From Stenotrophomonas maltophilia D457 (GTDB lineage: Bacteria > Pseudomonadota > Gammaproteobacteria > Xanthomonadales > Xanthomonadaceae), in assembly GCF_000284595.1 (NCBI RefSeq), contig NC_017671.1:2575001-2639000 (forward strand): a stretch of 64,000 nucleotides of DNA, in the 5' to 3' direction. The notes beneath the pieces were generated by a model. It saw nothing but the letters and a program-made list of their open reading frames with translations, was not told the origin of the DNA and did not search any database. The stretch's first letter is position 1, and each line of letters begins with the position of its first letter. The position numbers were made by a program, and so were the translations under genes. This document shows, piece after piece, positions 23,319 through 33,323 of this stretch.

Positions 23319-24806
23319 ATGGCCCCTGCCGAGCTGCAGGCTGCGCTGCTGACCATGGATGTGGTCGACCAGCTGCGCTACCGCAACGCCGAAATGAAGG
23401 CGCTGGCCGACAGCGGCCACGACAAGGCGACGCTGAAGCAGCGCCTGCTTGAGCTGTACCGCTCGCAGGGCATCGAGGTCTCCGACGAGATCCTCGAGGC
23501 CGGCATCCAGGCCCAGCGCGACCAGCGCTACCTCTACACCGCGCCGCGTGGCTGGAAGGCGTGGCTGGCGCGGCGCTGGATCGATCGGGCCCGCCTGTTG
23601 AAGTGGGCGCTGCTGGCGGCCTTCCTGCTGCTGGTGCTCGGCATGCTGCTGGTCATGGCACGCAGCTTCGGAGCGTTCGTGCACGAGAGCAACGTGCAGA
23701 AGAACGTGCAGGTGCTGAACGACAAGGTGGCCGCGCAGCAACAGGAGGCTGCTGCAGCGCGCGCCCTGCTGGCGGCACAGGAACAGGCCCTGCAGGGGCT
23801 GCTGCCACGTGCCACGGCCAGCGGTGGGCGCCTGCAGCCACTGGCCGAAGGCGCACAGGCCGCGCTGGCCGAAGCACAGCGGCGCTTCGCCGGGGTTCCC
23901 GCCGCACTGGCCGCACAGCCGACCCTGGTGCGCAAGGACAAGCTCACCCGGCTCAGCAGTGGTGGCAGTGCCACCGGCGAGCAGGCCGCCGCGCAGGTTG
24001 AGCAGCATCGGCAGGCCGCCGCGCAGCTGCTGGCGAATGCCAGGGAAACGCTGCCGCCGCTGACCGAGCGGGTGAACATCCTCGGCCAGGCGATCGAGGC
24101 CAGCGAGCTGCTGGATACCACCAACGCCGCTGCAAAGGCGGCACGCCTCGCGCCGGATGCAGAGCAGGCGCGCGCACGCGCCTACACCGGCGGCGACGTG
24201 GCACTGCGCGCGGGCGACATCGCCGCGGCCGGCCAGGCGGTAGCGACCCTGAAGGAGCTGATCGGCAGCGCCGCCACGCTGGCCGCGCTCAACGAGCGGT
24301 TGGCCCAGCTCAAAGCCGACGGCCTCGCCACCGGTGTCGCCGGCGAAGACCGCAAGCGCTTCGAGCGTGCGCTGGAGCAGGCCGCCCGCCTGATCCGGGT
24401 CGAGACGCTGGCCGAAGCCGGGCCGGCCCTGGACGAGGTCAGCCAGCTGGTGGGGCTGCTGTCGCAGACCCTGGTCTACCGCATCGTCAACCGTGACGAT
24501 GAACGCACCGGCGTCTGGCGCTACAACGAGAAGGCCAATGGTGGCCGCAACTACTATCTGGTGACCGAAGCGCTGGACGAGGCCGGCAATGCTGCCGAAC
24601 TGCCGATCCGCAACGAGGAAACCGGCAAGGAGGAACGGGTCTCGGTGTTTGCCGTACGCGTGCCCGAGGCCACCTACAACCGGGTTGCCGCCGACAAGCA
24701 GGACAACGGCATCATCGAAGACGACCAGATCGGCAGCAAGCCGCGCGGCAGCCTGTCGCCGCGGTTCCGCATGCCCGCCACCGGTGGCTACATCACCCAA
24801 TGGTGA
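23319..24806 (+). CDS. Membrane-anchored coiled-coil protein (DUF6384-like)
   Basis: The 495-aa protein starts 13 bases after the TelA-like stop, with GAGGTGA at ideal spacing. Residues 1-85 are polar, one strong membrane helix follows (about 92-115, LLKWALLAAFLLLVLGMLLV), then a long Ala/Gln-rich coiled coil (about 120-380) and a compact C-terminal domain (VYRIVNRDDERTGVWRYNEK, YYLVTEALDEAGNA). The C-terminal domain would be periplasmic. It fits my recollection of proteins labelled DUF6384, but I cannot confirm that. Function unknown; context says it works with its two neighbours. Confidence 0.6.
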   Translation: MAPAELQAALLTMDVVDQLRYRNAEMKALADSGHDKATLKQRLLELYRSQGIEVSDEILEAGIQAQRDQRYLYTAPRGWKAWLARRWIDRARLLKWALLAAFLLLVLGMLLVMARSFGAFVHESNVQKNVQVLNDKVAAQQQEAAAARALLAAQEQALQGLLPRATASGGRLQPLAEGAQAALAEAQRRFAGVPAALAAQPTLVRKDKLTRLSSGGSATGEQAAAQVEQHRQAAAQLLANARETLPPLTERVNILGQAIEASELLDTTNAAAKAARLAPDAEQARARAYTGGDVALRAGDIAAAGQAVATLKELIGSAATLAALNERLAQLKADGLATGVAGEDRKRFERALEQAARLIRVETLAEAGPALDEVSQLVGLLSQTLVYRIVNRDDERTGVWRYNEKANGGRNYYLVTEALDEAGNAAELPIRNEETGKEERVSVFAVRVPEATYNRVAADKQDNGIIEDDQIGSKPRGSLSPRFRMPATGGYITQW

Positions 24807-24822
24807 TGGGTAAGGAACTGAC

Positions 24823-26244
24823 ATGAGAGACCTGAACGACGCGATTGCCGATGTCGAAACCGATATCGGCCAGGTGCAGGCACAACTGGCCGCGCGTGGC
24901 GACCAGTGCCGGGAGCTGATCAAGGAACAGGAAGCGCTGCACGGGCGGGTCCGCGACGACTTCAACGCCCTGGCGCGCCTGCAGGCCGAGGCCGCCACCG
25001 ATGCGCCGCCGATGCTGGCTCGGGACCTGCTGCAGCAGTCCAGCGCCGATCTGCAGCGCCGTGACCGCAAAGCGGCGGTGCTGGACGACGAACTGCAGGC
25101 GCTGCTGGACATCGAGCAGTCGTTGCAGCAGCGGTCGCAGGAGGCCGTTGCCGCACGCGACGCCGCCGGCGGACGCTGGCAGGCCCTGCAGGACCAGGTG
25201 GACACCACGCTGGAAGCGGAACCTACCTACAGGGCGCTGCAGGACGACCTGCAGCTGGCCGTGGCGCGTGCCGACACGGTCGAGCGCATGGCTTCCTCTG
25301 CCCAATCGGAGCATGACGCCAAGGCCGGCGCCTATCAGGCCGACCCGATCTTCATGTACCTGCACCGGCGCAGCTACGGCAGCACGGCCTACCGCGGCTG
25401 GCCACTGGTGCGCACCGTCGACGGCTGGCTGGCCGAACTGTGCGGCTTTGACCGTGCCCGTCGCGAGTACGCCACGCTGGTCGAGCTTCCGCCCTATCTG
25501 CAGGAACATGCCCGACGCGCCCGCGACGACGTGGAGGCGGCCCGCCAACCGGTACAGCAGGCCCGCGATGCCGCCCTCGCCCGCGCCGGTGGCGACCCGC
25601 TGCGCCAGCAGCTGCAGACGGCACAGGGCGCAGTAGCGCAGGCGCTGCTGGCCGAGCAGCTGCATCGTCAGACCGTGGATGCCAAGCAGGCACAGATCGA
25701 CGGCTTCCGCAGTTGGACCGATGCCGAAGGCAGCGCCCTGCTCACCGCGCTGGCGCGCACGCTGTCGGCCAAGAGCATGGACGACCTGTACCGGCGCGTG
25801 GCCGCCACCGCCTCCGGCGAGGACGATGCCGTGCTCGAGCGCATCCATCGCAGTCGCCTGCGCCTGGGCGAGATCGATGGGATGGTAGGCGAGCAAACCC
25901 GCGAAATGGCCGTGCTGAAAAAGCGCCTGGACAGCCTGCAGGCGGCGCGGAGGAGCTACCAGGCGGCAGCAGACATCGAGCGCCAGGCCTACGAGGCGCC
26001 GAGCTACCGGGCCGTCGCGCCGGCCACCGTCGCCGCATCCTTCTTCAGCACCACCAGCAGCCGAAGCACCACCCGCTCCTCTGGCGGCCTGTTCGACCTG
26101 CTTTCGGGCGGTTCCAGCAGTTCCGGCTCGGGTTCGAGCTCCAGTTCGAGCTCCAGCTCCAGCTCCAGCTCCAGCGGCAGCAGCTTCCACAGCGGCGGTG
26201 GTATCAGCGGCGGCGGTGACTTCAAGACCGGCGGCGGGTTCTAG
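24823..26244 (+). CDS. Coiled-coil protein with Ser/Gly-rich tail
   Basis: The 473-aa soluble protein begins 16 bases after the previous stop. Most of it is predicted coiled coil (about 1-140 and 240-395) around a globular middle with FMYLHRRSYGSTAYRGWPLV. The tail from residue ~425 is a run of Ser and Gly ending GGGDFKTGGGF, reminiscent of tails that bind or target to membranes. No signal peptide is visible. I do not recognise a family. The stop shares CTAG with the convergent ltrA gene. Confidence 0.6.
   Translation: MRDLNDAIADVETDIGQVQAQLAARGDQCRELIKEQEALHGRVRDDFNALARLQAEAATDAPPMLARDLLQQSSADLQRRDRKAAVLDDELQALLDIEQSLQQRSQEAVAARDAAGGRWQALQDQVDTTLEAEPTYRALQDDLQLAVARADTVERMASSAQSEHDAKAGAYQADPIFMYLHRRSYGSTAYRGWPLVRTVDGWLAELCGFDRARREYATLVELPPYLQEHARRARDDVEAARQPVQQARDAALARAGGDPLRQQLQTAQGAVAQALLAEQLHRQTVDAKQAQIDGFRSWTDAEGSALLTALARTLSAKSMDDLYRRVAATASGEDDAVLERIHRSRLRLGEIDGMVGEQTREMAVLKKRLDSLQAARRSYQAAADIERQAYEAPSYRAVAPATVAASFFSTTSSRSTTRSSGGLFDLLSGGSSSSGSGSSSSSSSSSSSSSSGSSFHSGGGISGGGDFKTGGGF
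26110..26190 (+). repeat. Short tandem repeat coding the Ser tract
   Basis: Imperfect hexamers of the type AGCTCC and AGTTCG repeat through this region, coding the poly-Ser part of the tail. The opposite strand reads as Glu-Leu repeats. Such tracts change length readily, so tail length may vary between strains. Confidence 0.6.
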
Positions 26245-27419
26245 CCCGGCAACGGCCGGGTGCGCCGCTTCAGCCGCGCATCCAGCAACCCCACGCCCAG
26301 CAGCACCAGGCTGGTCAGCCATCCGGCGGCCAGCAGGTGCATCCAGGGCAACACCAGGCCCAGCATCAGTAGTGCGGCGGCGCCCAGCAGGTGCGAGCGC
26401 GGCGCGCGCCCATAGACCACGTGCTTGTACAGGGCACTGCCCAGCAGATAGATCAGCGGGCCCGCCACCATCACCGTGGCGTACACCGTGGTGACGGCCG
26501 CCGCCGGATGGTCCATGACCAGATCGTTGCCCACCGCGGTGGCGATGATGCCGGCGATCAGCAGGGCATGCACGTAATGGAAATTGGCGCCCATCCGGCC
26601 CGGGTCTTCGGCGTGGGTGATGGCCTCTGTGGCATCGCGGCTGGAGATGCCGAAGTACAGCCACCACATGGCAATCGTGCCAGCGAAGGTGGCCAGCACC
26701 GCCGAGATCACCTGCAGGCTCCAGTGCTCGACGTCGCTTAGCACGCCCCCGGTGGCCAGCAACGTCTCGCCCAGTGCGACGATGACGAACAGCTGGCAGC
26801 GTTCGGCCAGGTGACCGCCCTCGATGGTCCAGTCGCGGGTGTGCGACCGGCCCATGCCCGGGAACGCGAAGCCGAACATCGGCGAGATGTATTCGCAGGC
26901 CGCCGCCATCGCCCACAGTGCCAGCCGCAGGTGGCCCTCGGCCGCCGCGCCGGCCAGCCAGAAGCAGGCCGACACGCTGACCCAGGCCAGCATGCGGCGG
27001 AAGTTCGGCGCCAACGTATGGTTGCGGCCGACTTCCAGCAGCACGAACGCGGTGCGTCCGACCTGCATCGTGGCGTACGCCCCGGCGAAGATCCACGCAC
27101 GATCGGCGAACGCCTCGGGAATGGACGAGGACATCAACAACGCCAGCAGCATGGTGGCGAACATCACGCCCCGGATGCGCGGCGCCTCCGGGTCGAACCA
27201 GTTGCTGACCCAGCACGCGTACTGCCAGCCGAGCCAGACCGCGAACCACAACACCAGGGTCTGCAGCACGCCGGCCAGGTCCAGGTGGTGCAGCAGATGG
27301 TGGCTGAGCTGGGTGACCGCAAACACGTAGACCAGGTCGAAGAACAGTTCTTCGTAGGTCACGCGGGCATGATGGCCATCGCGGTGGCGCAACGCGGGCA
27401 GGCGCAGTCGGGTACTCAT
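26241..27419 (-). CDS. ltrA: Low temperature requirement protein A (LtrA) family
   Basis: The 392-aa inner-membrane protein has about eleven to twelve spans and the LtrA signature near its start: VTYEELFFDLVYVFAVTQLS, then HTLAPNFRRML and LAERCQLFVIVALGETLLAT. Named from a Listeria gene needed for growth in the cold, the family has no defined biochemical role. It follows the 88-aa membrane protein gene by nine bases, so both form an operon. Length is normal. Confidence 0.88.
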   Translation of the reverse strand: MSTRLRLPALRHRDGHHARVTYEELFFDLVYVFAVTQLSHHLLHHLDLAGVLQTLVLWFAVWLGWQYACWVSNWFDPEAPRIRGVMFATMLLALLMSSSIPEAFADRAWIFAGAYATMQVGRTAFVLLEVGRNHTLAPNFRRMLAWVSVSACFWLAGAAAEGHLRLALWAMAAACEYISPMFGFAFPGMGRSHTRDWTIEGGHLAERCQLFVIVALGETLLATGGVLSDVEHWSLQVISAVLATFAGTIAMWWLYFGISSRDATEAITHAEDPGRMGANFHYVHALLIAGIIATAVGNDLVMDHPAAAVTTVYATVMVAGPLIYLLGSALYKHVVYGRAPRSHLLGAAALLMLGLVLPWMHLLAAGWLTSLVLLGVGLLDARLKRRTRPLPG

Positions 27420-27428
27420 GGAACTCCT

Positions 27429-27695
27429 TCAGCGCGCCAGGCGCCAGTACAGGAAACCGGCAAGTAGCGCCGGCACGGCGAATACCAGCAACAGGATCGG
27501 CAGCTCCTCGCGTACCGCGTAGCCGGCCTTGCTGACCCCTACCCACATGTTGGCCACGGCCACCAGCAGCCAGGTGGCGATGAAGGCGATCAGTGCCGTG
27601 GGCAGCTGCGAGGTGCCCGTGCTCCAGAGATGGCCAAACAGCACGAATACCCCCAGCAGCAGTACGCCACCCAGCATCACCATGAGCACGTGCAT
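27429..27695 (-). CDS. Small three-helix membrane protein
   Basis: The 88-aa protein starts at an ATG directly behind a strong AAGGAGGT ribosome site. It has three hydrophobic segments (about 5-20, 33-50, 65-82) with short loops. I do not recognise a family. Transcribed with ltrA; divergent from the beta-lactamase gene across a 203-bp region. Confidence 0.7.
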   Translation of the reverse strand: MHVLMVMLGGVLLLGVFVLFGHLWSTGTSQLPTALIAFIATWLLVAVANMWVGVSKAGYAVREELPILLLVFAVPALLAGFLYWRLAR

Positions 27696-27760
27696 GGTCC
27701 ACCTCCTTGAGCCTGGTAGCAGGCTAGCCCCGGCCGATTCTGCGCTCCAGCCCGTGGAGG

Positions 27761-27775
27761 TGGATTCACAATCCA
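27761..27775. promoter_or_regulatory. Candidate operator between small membrane protein and blaL1
   Basis: TGGATTCACAATCCA is a perfect inverted repeat of 6-bp arms around CAC, about 124 bases before the L1 start and 66 before the divergent gene. L1 responds to AmpR in this species, but the site does not by itself identify a binder. Confidence 0.3.
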
Positions 27776-27865
27776 TGGCCAGCGAACAATCCCTGGGCAG
27801 GCTGCGGCGCACCTTATTGCAGCCATGAATTATTCGCGAAACGGTCCGCCCCGCCCGCGTGCTAG

Positions 27866-28768
<903 letters not shown>

Positions 28769-28772
28769 TACT

Positions 28773-28834
28773 GTAGAGCCGAGCCCATGCTCGGCTTGCC
28801 GGCCAAACACAGCCGAGCATAGGCTCAGCCCTAC
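28773..28834. repeat. SMAG/REP inverted pair
   Basis: GTAGAGCCGAGCCCATGCTC starts four bases after the blaL1 stop; the inverted partner ends CTAC at 28834. The second copy carries substitutions (CTCAGCCCTAC). It lies between convergent genes. Confidence 0.85.
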
Positions 28835-28884
28835 ACAAGACGCCTCGAAAGGTGCCGGTCAGGACGACCGGCACCCGCCTTCCA

Positions 28885-29424
28885 TCAGCCACCCTGCCCG
28901 TGCTGGGCAAACGGCTCGGTGCTGCCGTCGGTCCGCACCAGCTCGACGGTGTACGACTGCACGTAACCATCCGGCATTTCCATGCCCGGCGAACCGGCCG
29001 GCATGCCGGGCAGCACCAGCCCGCGTGCGGCCGGGCGTTCGGCCAGCAGGCGCTTGATGTCCTCGGCCGGGATGTGGCCTTCGACCACATAACCGCCGAT
29101 CTCGGCGGTATGGCAGGAGGCCTTGCCGACCGGCACGCCCAGGCGGACCTTGATCGGATTCATGTCATCGGTATCGCGCACGTCCACCTGGAAGCCCGCG
29201 GCCTTCAGATGGTCGACCCAGATACCGCAACAGCCACAGCTGGCGGTCTTGTGCACGATGGCCACCGGCAGGGCCGGATCGACCTTGGCCGGGCTGGCCT
29301 GGATCGGTGCCACCGGAGCCTTGCTGGCGACCGGTGCGGCGGCGGATTCTTCGGCGGCACGTGCACAGGCGGTGGTGGCCAGCACGGTGCCCAGCAGCAG
29401 GCCGAGGGAGAGAGAACGGTTCAT
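28885..29424 (-). CDS. DUF411 metal-binding protein
   Basis: The 179-aa exported protein has a signal (LLLGTVLATTACARA) and the DUF411 domain: HKTASCGCCGIWVDHLKAAG with Cys63, 65 and 66, then DTDDMNPIKVRLGVP, CHTAEIGGYVVEGHIPAEDI and LVLPGMPAGSPGME. Family members bind copper in the periplasm and accompany copper resistance genes. AAAGGAA supports the ATG at 29424. Its upstream neighbour on the same strand is a CopL-like protein, consistent with a copper role. Confidence 0.85.
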   Translation of the reverse strand: MNRSLSLGLLLGTVLATTACARAAEESAAAPVASKAPVAPIQASPAKVDPALPVAIVHKTASCGCCGIWVDHLKAAGFQVDVRDTDDMNPIKVRLGVPVGKASCHTAEIGGYVVEGHIPAEDIKRLLAERPAARGLVLPGMPAGSPGMEMPDGYVQSYTVELVRTDGSTEPFAQHGQGG

Positions 29425-29540
29425 TGAGTGATTCCTTTGCTGAGGCGGGCAACGCGGCCCGCCGCCCGCGCATCGAAGGCGCAGGCAGAGGCGAGAAAGA
29501 GCCGAACAGTCATGGCAGGCGCTTGAGCGCCTGCAGGACA

Positions 29541-29909
29541 TCACACGATGGGGGGACGCAACGGGTCCGGCATCGGCGGCGATGCGCGTTGCTGGGAACG
29601 GGCAGCTACAGGCGCCTCACGCCACGGCGAGGCGGGCGTTCCACTCAACGTGGCCAGCATGCCAAGGCAGGCTGGCGGGCATTCGCACTCACCGCTCTGG
29701 CAGGCCGCCCGGGCCGCATCATCGCAGCAGCCGGCTGCCGCCAGCGCAGCCGCGTGCGGTGCAGCGCAGTGATCCTGGTTGGCCGACCCGCTGTACGAAG
29801 ACGAGCCAAGCGCCAGCGCCGGTGCATTCAGCACCAGGGCAACGAGCAGCATCCATCGCAGCAGCAGGCCAGGCAGGTTCACCCGGCGATGATAGCCGAT
29901 GCGCGTCAC
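29541..29909 (-). CDS. CopL-like Cys-rich exported protein
   Basis: The 122-aa protein has an N-terminal hydrophobic signal (LLLRWMLLVALVLNAPALAL) followed by a Cys/His segment (NQDHCAAPHAAALAAAGCC, CQSGECECPPACLGML). This resembles CopL of Xanthomonas and Stenotrophomonas, a metal-binding leader protein of copper operons. The GTG at 29909 overlaps the oxidoreductase stop as GTGA; a GTG at 29882 is an alternative. A DUF411 gene follows after 116 bp containing a GC-rich hairpin. No copA or copB lies nearby, so the usual partner is missing. Confidence 0.6.
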   Translation of the reverse strand: MTRIGYHRRVNLPGLLLRWMLLVALVLNAPALALGSSSYSGSANQDHCAAPHAAALAAAGCCDDAARAACQSGECECPPACLGMLATLSGTPASPWREAPVAARSQQRASPPMPDPLRPPIV

Positions 29910-32191
29910 GCAATCGCCGCCGCCATCGCCCGCATCCGCACCGGGATCGACTTCGCTGCGGGTGTGCCGCTGATCCGGTCGTAGTAGTCCAGCGGCAGCA
30001 ACGGGTTCAGTTCCGGGTAGTAACCGGCCAGCGCGCCGCGCGGCATCGGGTAGTCCAGCACCGTCAGGCCCTCGATGCGGCGCTGCACGCCATCGCCGCT
30101 GATCGTCTCCAGGCTGACCAGCGCTTCCTTCTCCAGCCCGCGCGCCAGCCGGTCCTCGATATTCATGAACAGCACCATGCGATCGTTGTACACGCCGCGA
30201 TAGCGATCGTTGTAGCTGTAGATGGTGGTGTTGTACTGATCATGCGAGCGTACCGTGGCCAACCGCAGCATGTCCGGATCGTGCACCGGATCGTCCACGT
30301 CCAGGCCGGGCATCACCAGGATGTTGGCCTTGCCATTGGGCGTGGGCCACACCCGGCGGCGCGGCGGAATGTCCAGATGGAAACCGTGTGGCTGCTGGAT
30401 GCGCTCGTTGAAGCCGGTGTAGATCTCCGGATACACCGCGGCAATCAGCTCGCGGATGGGCGCGTAGTCGTGCATGCAGCCGGCCCAGTCAACCCTGCTG
30501 TCCGGCAGCGTGGCCAGTGCCATCCGGCAGACGATCTCTACCTCGGGCAACACCTCGGCACTGACCGGCTCCAGTACCCCGCGCGACGCGGTTACATTCG
30601 ACATCGCGTCTTCGATGGTGACGAACTGCTCGCCGGCCGGCGTAACGATGCGTTCCGAGCGCGCCACCACCGGCAGGATCAGTGCATCGCGGCCATGGAC
30701 CAGGTGCCCGCGGTTGAGCTTGGTGGCAATGCCCACGGTGAGCTCCAGGCCACGCATTGCCTCATACGCACGCGGGGTATCGGGCACGGCATGGATGAAG
30801 TTGCCACCCAGGCCGATGAACACCTTGGCGCTGCCGTCCAGCATCGCCTCGATGGATTCGACCACGTGATGGCCGTGCTCACGCGGCGGGTCGAAACCGA
30901 ACACCTGCTGCACGCGGTCCAGATAGGCCGGCTTGGGCTTCTCGTCGATGCCGACGGTGCGGTCGCCCTGCACATTGGAATGCCCACGGATCGGTCCGAT
31001 GCCGGCGCCGGGCTTGCCGAAGTTGCCACGCAGCAACAGCAGGTTGGCGACCTGCTGCAGCAGGCGCGAGCCATACTGGTGCTGGGTCAGCCCCATGCCG
31101 TAGCAGATCACGGTGGCCTTGGAGCGGATGTAGATCTCCGCGCATCGGCGGATCTGCGCCTGCGAAATGCCGGACACCTGCACGATCTGGTCCCAGTCCT
31201 GCGCCATCACGTCTTCGCGCAGCGCCTCCAGGCCCACCGTGTGTTCCGACAGGAAATCATGGTCGAGCACGCGCTCGCCCTGTGCCTCACGCTCGAACAT
31301 CACCTTCATCATGCCCTTGATCAGGGCCAGGTCGCCGCCGATGCGGATATGCACGAACTCGCTGGTGATCTCGGTCGAACCGAACGTGGCCATCTGCACC
31401 ACGTCCTGCGGCTCGGCGAAGCGGATCAGCGCACGCTCGGGCATCGGATTGACCGCCACGATCGGGATGCCGCGTTTACGCGCCTCGACCAGGTTGCTCA
31501 TCATCCGCGGTGAATTGGTACCGGTGTTCTGGCCGATCACGAAGATCGCCTCGGCATGCTCGAAATCCTGCAGCACGATGGTGCCCTTGCCCACCCCGAT
31601 GGCCGGCGGCAGGCCACGGCTGGTCGGCTCGTGGCACATGTTCGAGCAGTCCGGGAAATTATTGGTGCCGAACTCGCGCACGAAGATCGAATACAGGAAC
31701 GCGGCTTCATTGGGCGTGCGGCCGGAGGTGTAGAACTCGGCCTGGTGCGGGCTGTCCAGCGCCTGCAGGTGGCGGCCGATCAGCGCGAAGGCATCGTCCC
31801 AGCTGCACGGCACGTAGTGGTCGGTGGCTGCGTCGTAGCGCATCGGCTCGGTCAGCCGGCCCTGCATCTCCAGCCAGTAGTCGGTCTGCGCCATCAGCTC
31901 GGTCACGGTGTACCGGGCGAACAGTTCGCGGCCGGCGCGGAACTGGGTGGCTTCCCAGGCCAGTGCCTTCGCGCCGTTCTCGCAGAACTCCAGCTTCTTG
32001 CGTTCGTCGGCATCGGGGAACGCGCAGCTGGGGCACTTGAAGCCACCGGGCTGGTTCATCGCCAGCAATGCCTTCGACCCCTTGCCGATCACACTCTGCT
32101 GCAGCAGCACCTTGGCCGTGGCGCCGGCGGCACCCCAGCCTCCGGCGGGCTGGTTGTAGGGCTTGTAACGCGGCGGTTTCTGCTCGGACAT
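29906..32191 (-). CDS. FdhF/YdeP-type molybdopterin oxidoreductase
   Basis: The 761-aa protein belongs to the YdeP branch of formate-dehydrogenase-like molybdoenzymes. Evidence includes SGRTPNEAAFLYSIFVREFG, the active-site region NFPDCSNMCHEPTS with Cys186 where formate dehydrogenases have Cys or Sec, GQNTGTNSPRMM and GKPGAGIGPIRGHSNVQGDR. The N-terminus has CPSC (53-56) rather than a full 4Fe-4S Cys set. I start at the ATG 32191 (MSEQKPPRYK), where the family begins. Divergent from fdhD, whose product sulfurates such cofactors. Substrate unknown; E. coli YdeP is linked to acid resistance. Confidence 0.87.
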   Translation of the reverse strand: MSEQKPPRYKPYNQPAGGWGAAGATAKVLLQQSVIGKGSKALLAMNQPGGFKCPSCAFPDADERKKLEFCENGAKALAWEATQFRAGRELFARYTVTELMAQTDYWLEMQGRLTEPMRYDAATDHYVPCSWDDAFALIGRHLQALDSPHQAEFYTSGRTPNEAAFLYSIFVREFGTNNFPDCSNMCHEPTSRGLPPAIGVGKGTIVLQDFEHAEAIFVIGQNTGTNSPRMMSNLVEARKRGIPIVAVNPMPERALIRFAEPQDVVQMATFGSTEITSEFVHIRIGGDLALIKGMMKVMFEREAQGERVLDHDFLSEHTVGLEALREDVMAQDWDQIVQVSGISQAQIRRCAEIYIRSKATVICYGMGLTQHQYGSRLLQQVANLLLLRGNFGKPGAGIGPIRGHSNVQGDRTVGIDEKPKPAYLDRVQQVFGFDPPREHGHHVVESIEAMLDGSAKVFIGLGGNFIHAVPDTPRAYEAMRGLELTVGIATKLNRGHLVHGRDALILPVVARSERIVTPAGEQFVTIEDAMSNVTASRGVLEPVSAEVLPEVEIVCRMALATLPDSRVDWAGCMHDYAPIRELIAAVYPEIYTGFNERIQQPHGFHLDIPPRRRVWPTPNGKANILVMPGLDVDDPVHDPDMLRLATVRSHDQYNTTIYSYNDRYRGVYNDRMVLFMNIEDRLARGLEKEALVSLETISGDGVQRRIEGLTVLDYPMPRGALAGYYPELNPLLPLDYYDRISGTPAAKSIPVRMRAMAAAIA

Positions 32192-32435
32192 GTTCGGGAA
32201 CCTGGCGGAAGGAACGCAACAACGAACGGCACAACGCGGCCCGGAGGTGCATTCAGTGGCACGACCAGCCGCACAGTCAAGCACGGCCCACGGCGCTTCG
32301 CCAGAGGGCACAGGCTGATTTCAGCACAACCTGCCATGGCAACGGTTACAGCCGCGTCTGCGCGCGACCACTGCGCTATCCTCGAAACCGCAGGCGGTGG
32401 CCCGCCCGCGTTTCTCCCTTGTCCGGACGCGCTGC

Positions 32436-33284
32436 ATGCCTGATTCGATCCCGCCGCACACCCCGCCTGCCGGCACTGCCCAACGCCCGTTGCAGCGCTG
32501 GCGCGGCGGCACGCAACAGCAGCAGGTCGACGTGGTGGCCGAGGAAGTGCCGATGGCGCTGCGCTACAACGATGCCGCCTTTGCCGTGATGATGGCCACA
32601 CCCTGTGATCTGGAGGACTTCGCACTCGGATTTTCGCTCAGCGAAGGCCTGATCAGCGCGCCCTCGCAGCTGCTGTCGATCGATATCCACCCACAGCTGG
32701 AAGGCATCGAGCTGCAGATGACCGTGGACGAGGCTGCGCCCGGCGCAAACCTCGACCCCGACAAGGGACGCCTGCTGCCCGGCCGTGGTGGCTGTGGCCT
32801 GTGCGGCACGCGCCAGCTGGAAGAAGTGCTGCGCCCACTGCCGCAGATCCGCGAACGCCGCAGCTATTCCGCCACCGCCCTGCAGCGGGCGTTGGCCAGC
32901 CTGGCGCAGCACCAGCCGATGAATGCGGCAAGCGGCTCGATCCATGCCGCGGCCTGGGCCGACGCCAGTGGGCGCATCGGCTGGGTACGCGAGGACGTCG
33001 GCCGCCACAATGCACTGGACAAGCTGATCGGCGCCCTGCACCACAACGAACACGCCATCGAAGGCGGCCTGCTGGTGATTTCCAGCCGGGCCAGCTACGA
33101 GATGGTGAGCAAGGCAGTGCGCGCCGGCGCCAGCGTGCTGGCGGCAGTGTCCGCGCCGACCGCGCTGGCGATCGATCTGGCCCGCAGCGCCGGCCTGTGC
33201 CTGGTCGGGTTCGCGCGGGAAAGCGGGTTCAATGTGTATACGCATCCAGAGCGGCTGCAGGCGCACGACGGCCACGCCCGCTGA
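32436..33284 (+). CDS. fdhD: Formate dehydrogenase accessory sulfurtransferase FdhD
   Basis: The 282-aa cytoplasmic protein hands sulfur from the cysteine desulfurase to the molybdopterin cofactor of formate-dehydrogenase-like enzymes. The CxxC pair is C120-G-L-C123 in GRGGCGLCGTRQ. Family blocks FALGFSLSEGLI, REDVGRHNALDKLIGA and SSRASYEMVSKA are present. I chose ATG 32436, giving normal length. It is divergent from the YdeP-type oxidoreductase, its probable client. Confidence 0.93.
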   Translation: MPDSIPPHTPPAGTAQRPLQRWRGGTQQQQVDVVAEEVPMALRYNDAAFAVMMATPCDLEDFALGFSLSEGLISAPSQLLSIDIHPQLEGIELQMTVDEAAPGANLDPDKGRLLPGRGGCGLCGTRQLEEVLRPLPQIRERRSYSATALQRALASLAQHQPMNAASGSIHAAAWADASGRIGWVREDVGRHNALDKLIGALHHNEHAIEGGLLVISSRASYEMVSKAVRAGASVLAAVSAPTALAIDLARSAGLCLVGFARESGFNVYTHPERLQAHDGHAR

Positions 33285-33323
33285 GGATGGCCGGGAGCAC
33301 TGCGTCCCCCGGCCCGGTACGCC

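Noticed and set aside
24793..27702. A 969-codon minus-strand frame across two genes
   Set aside because: Overlaps the coiled-coil gene and LtrA in other frames; no start signal or domain.
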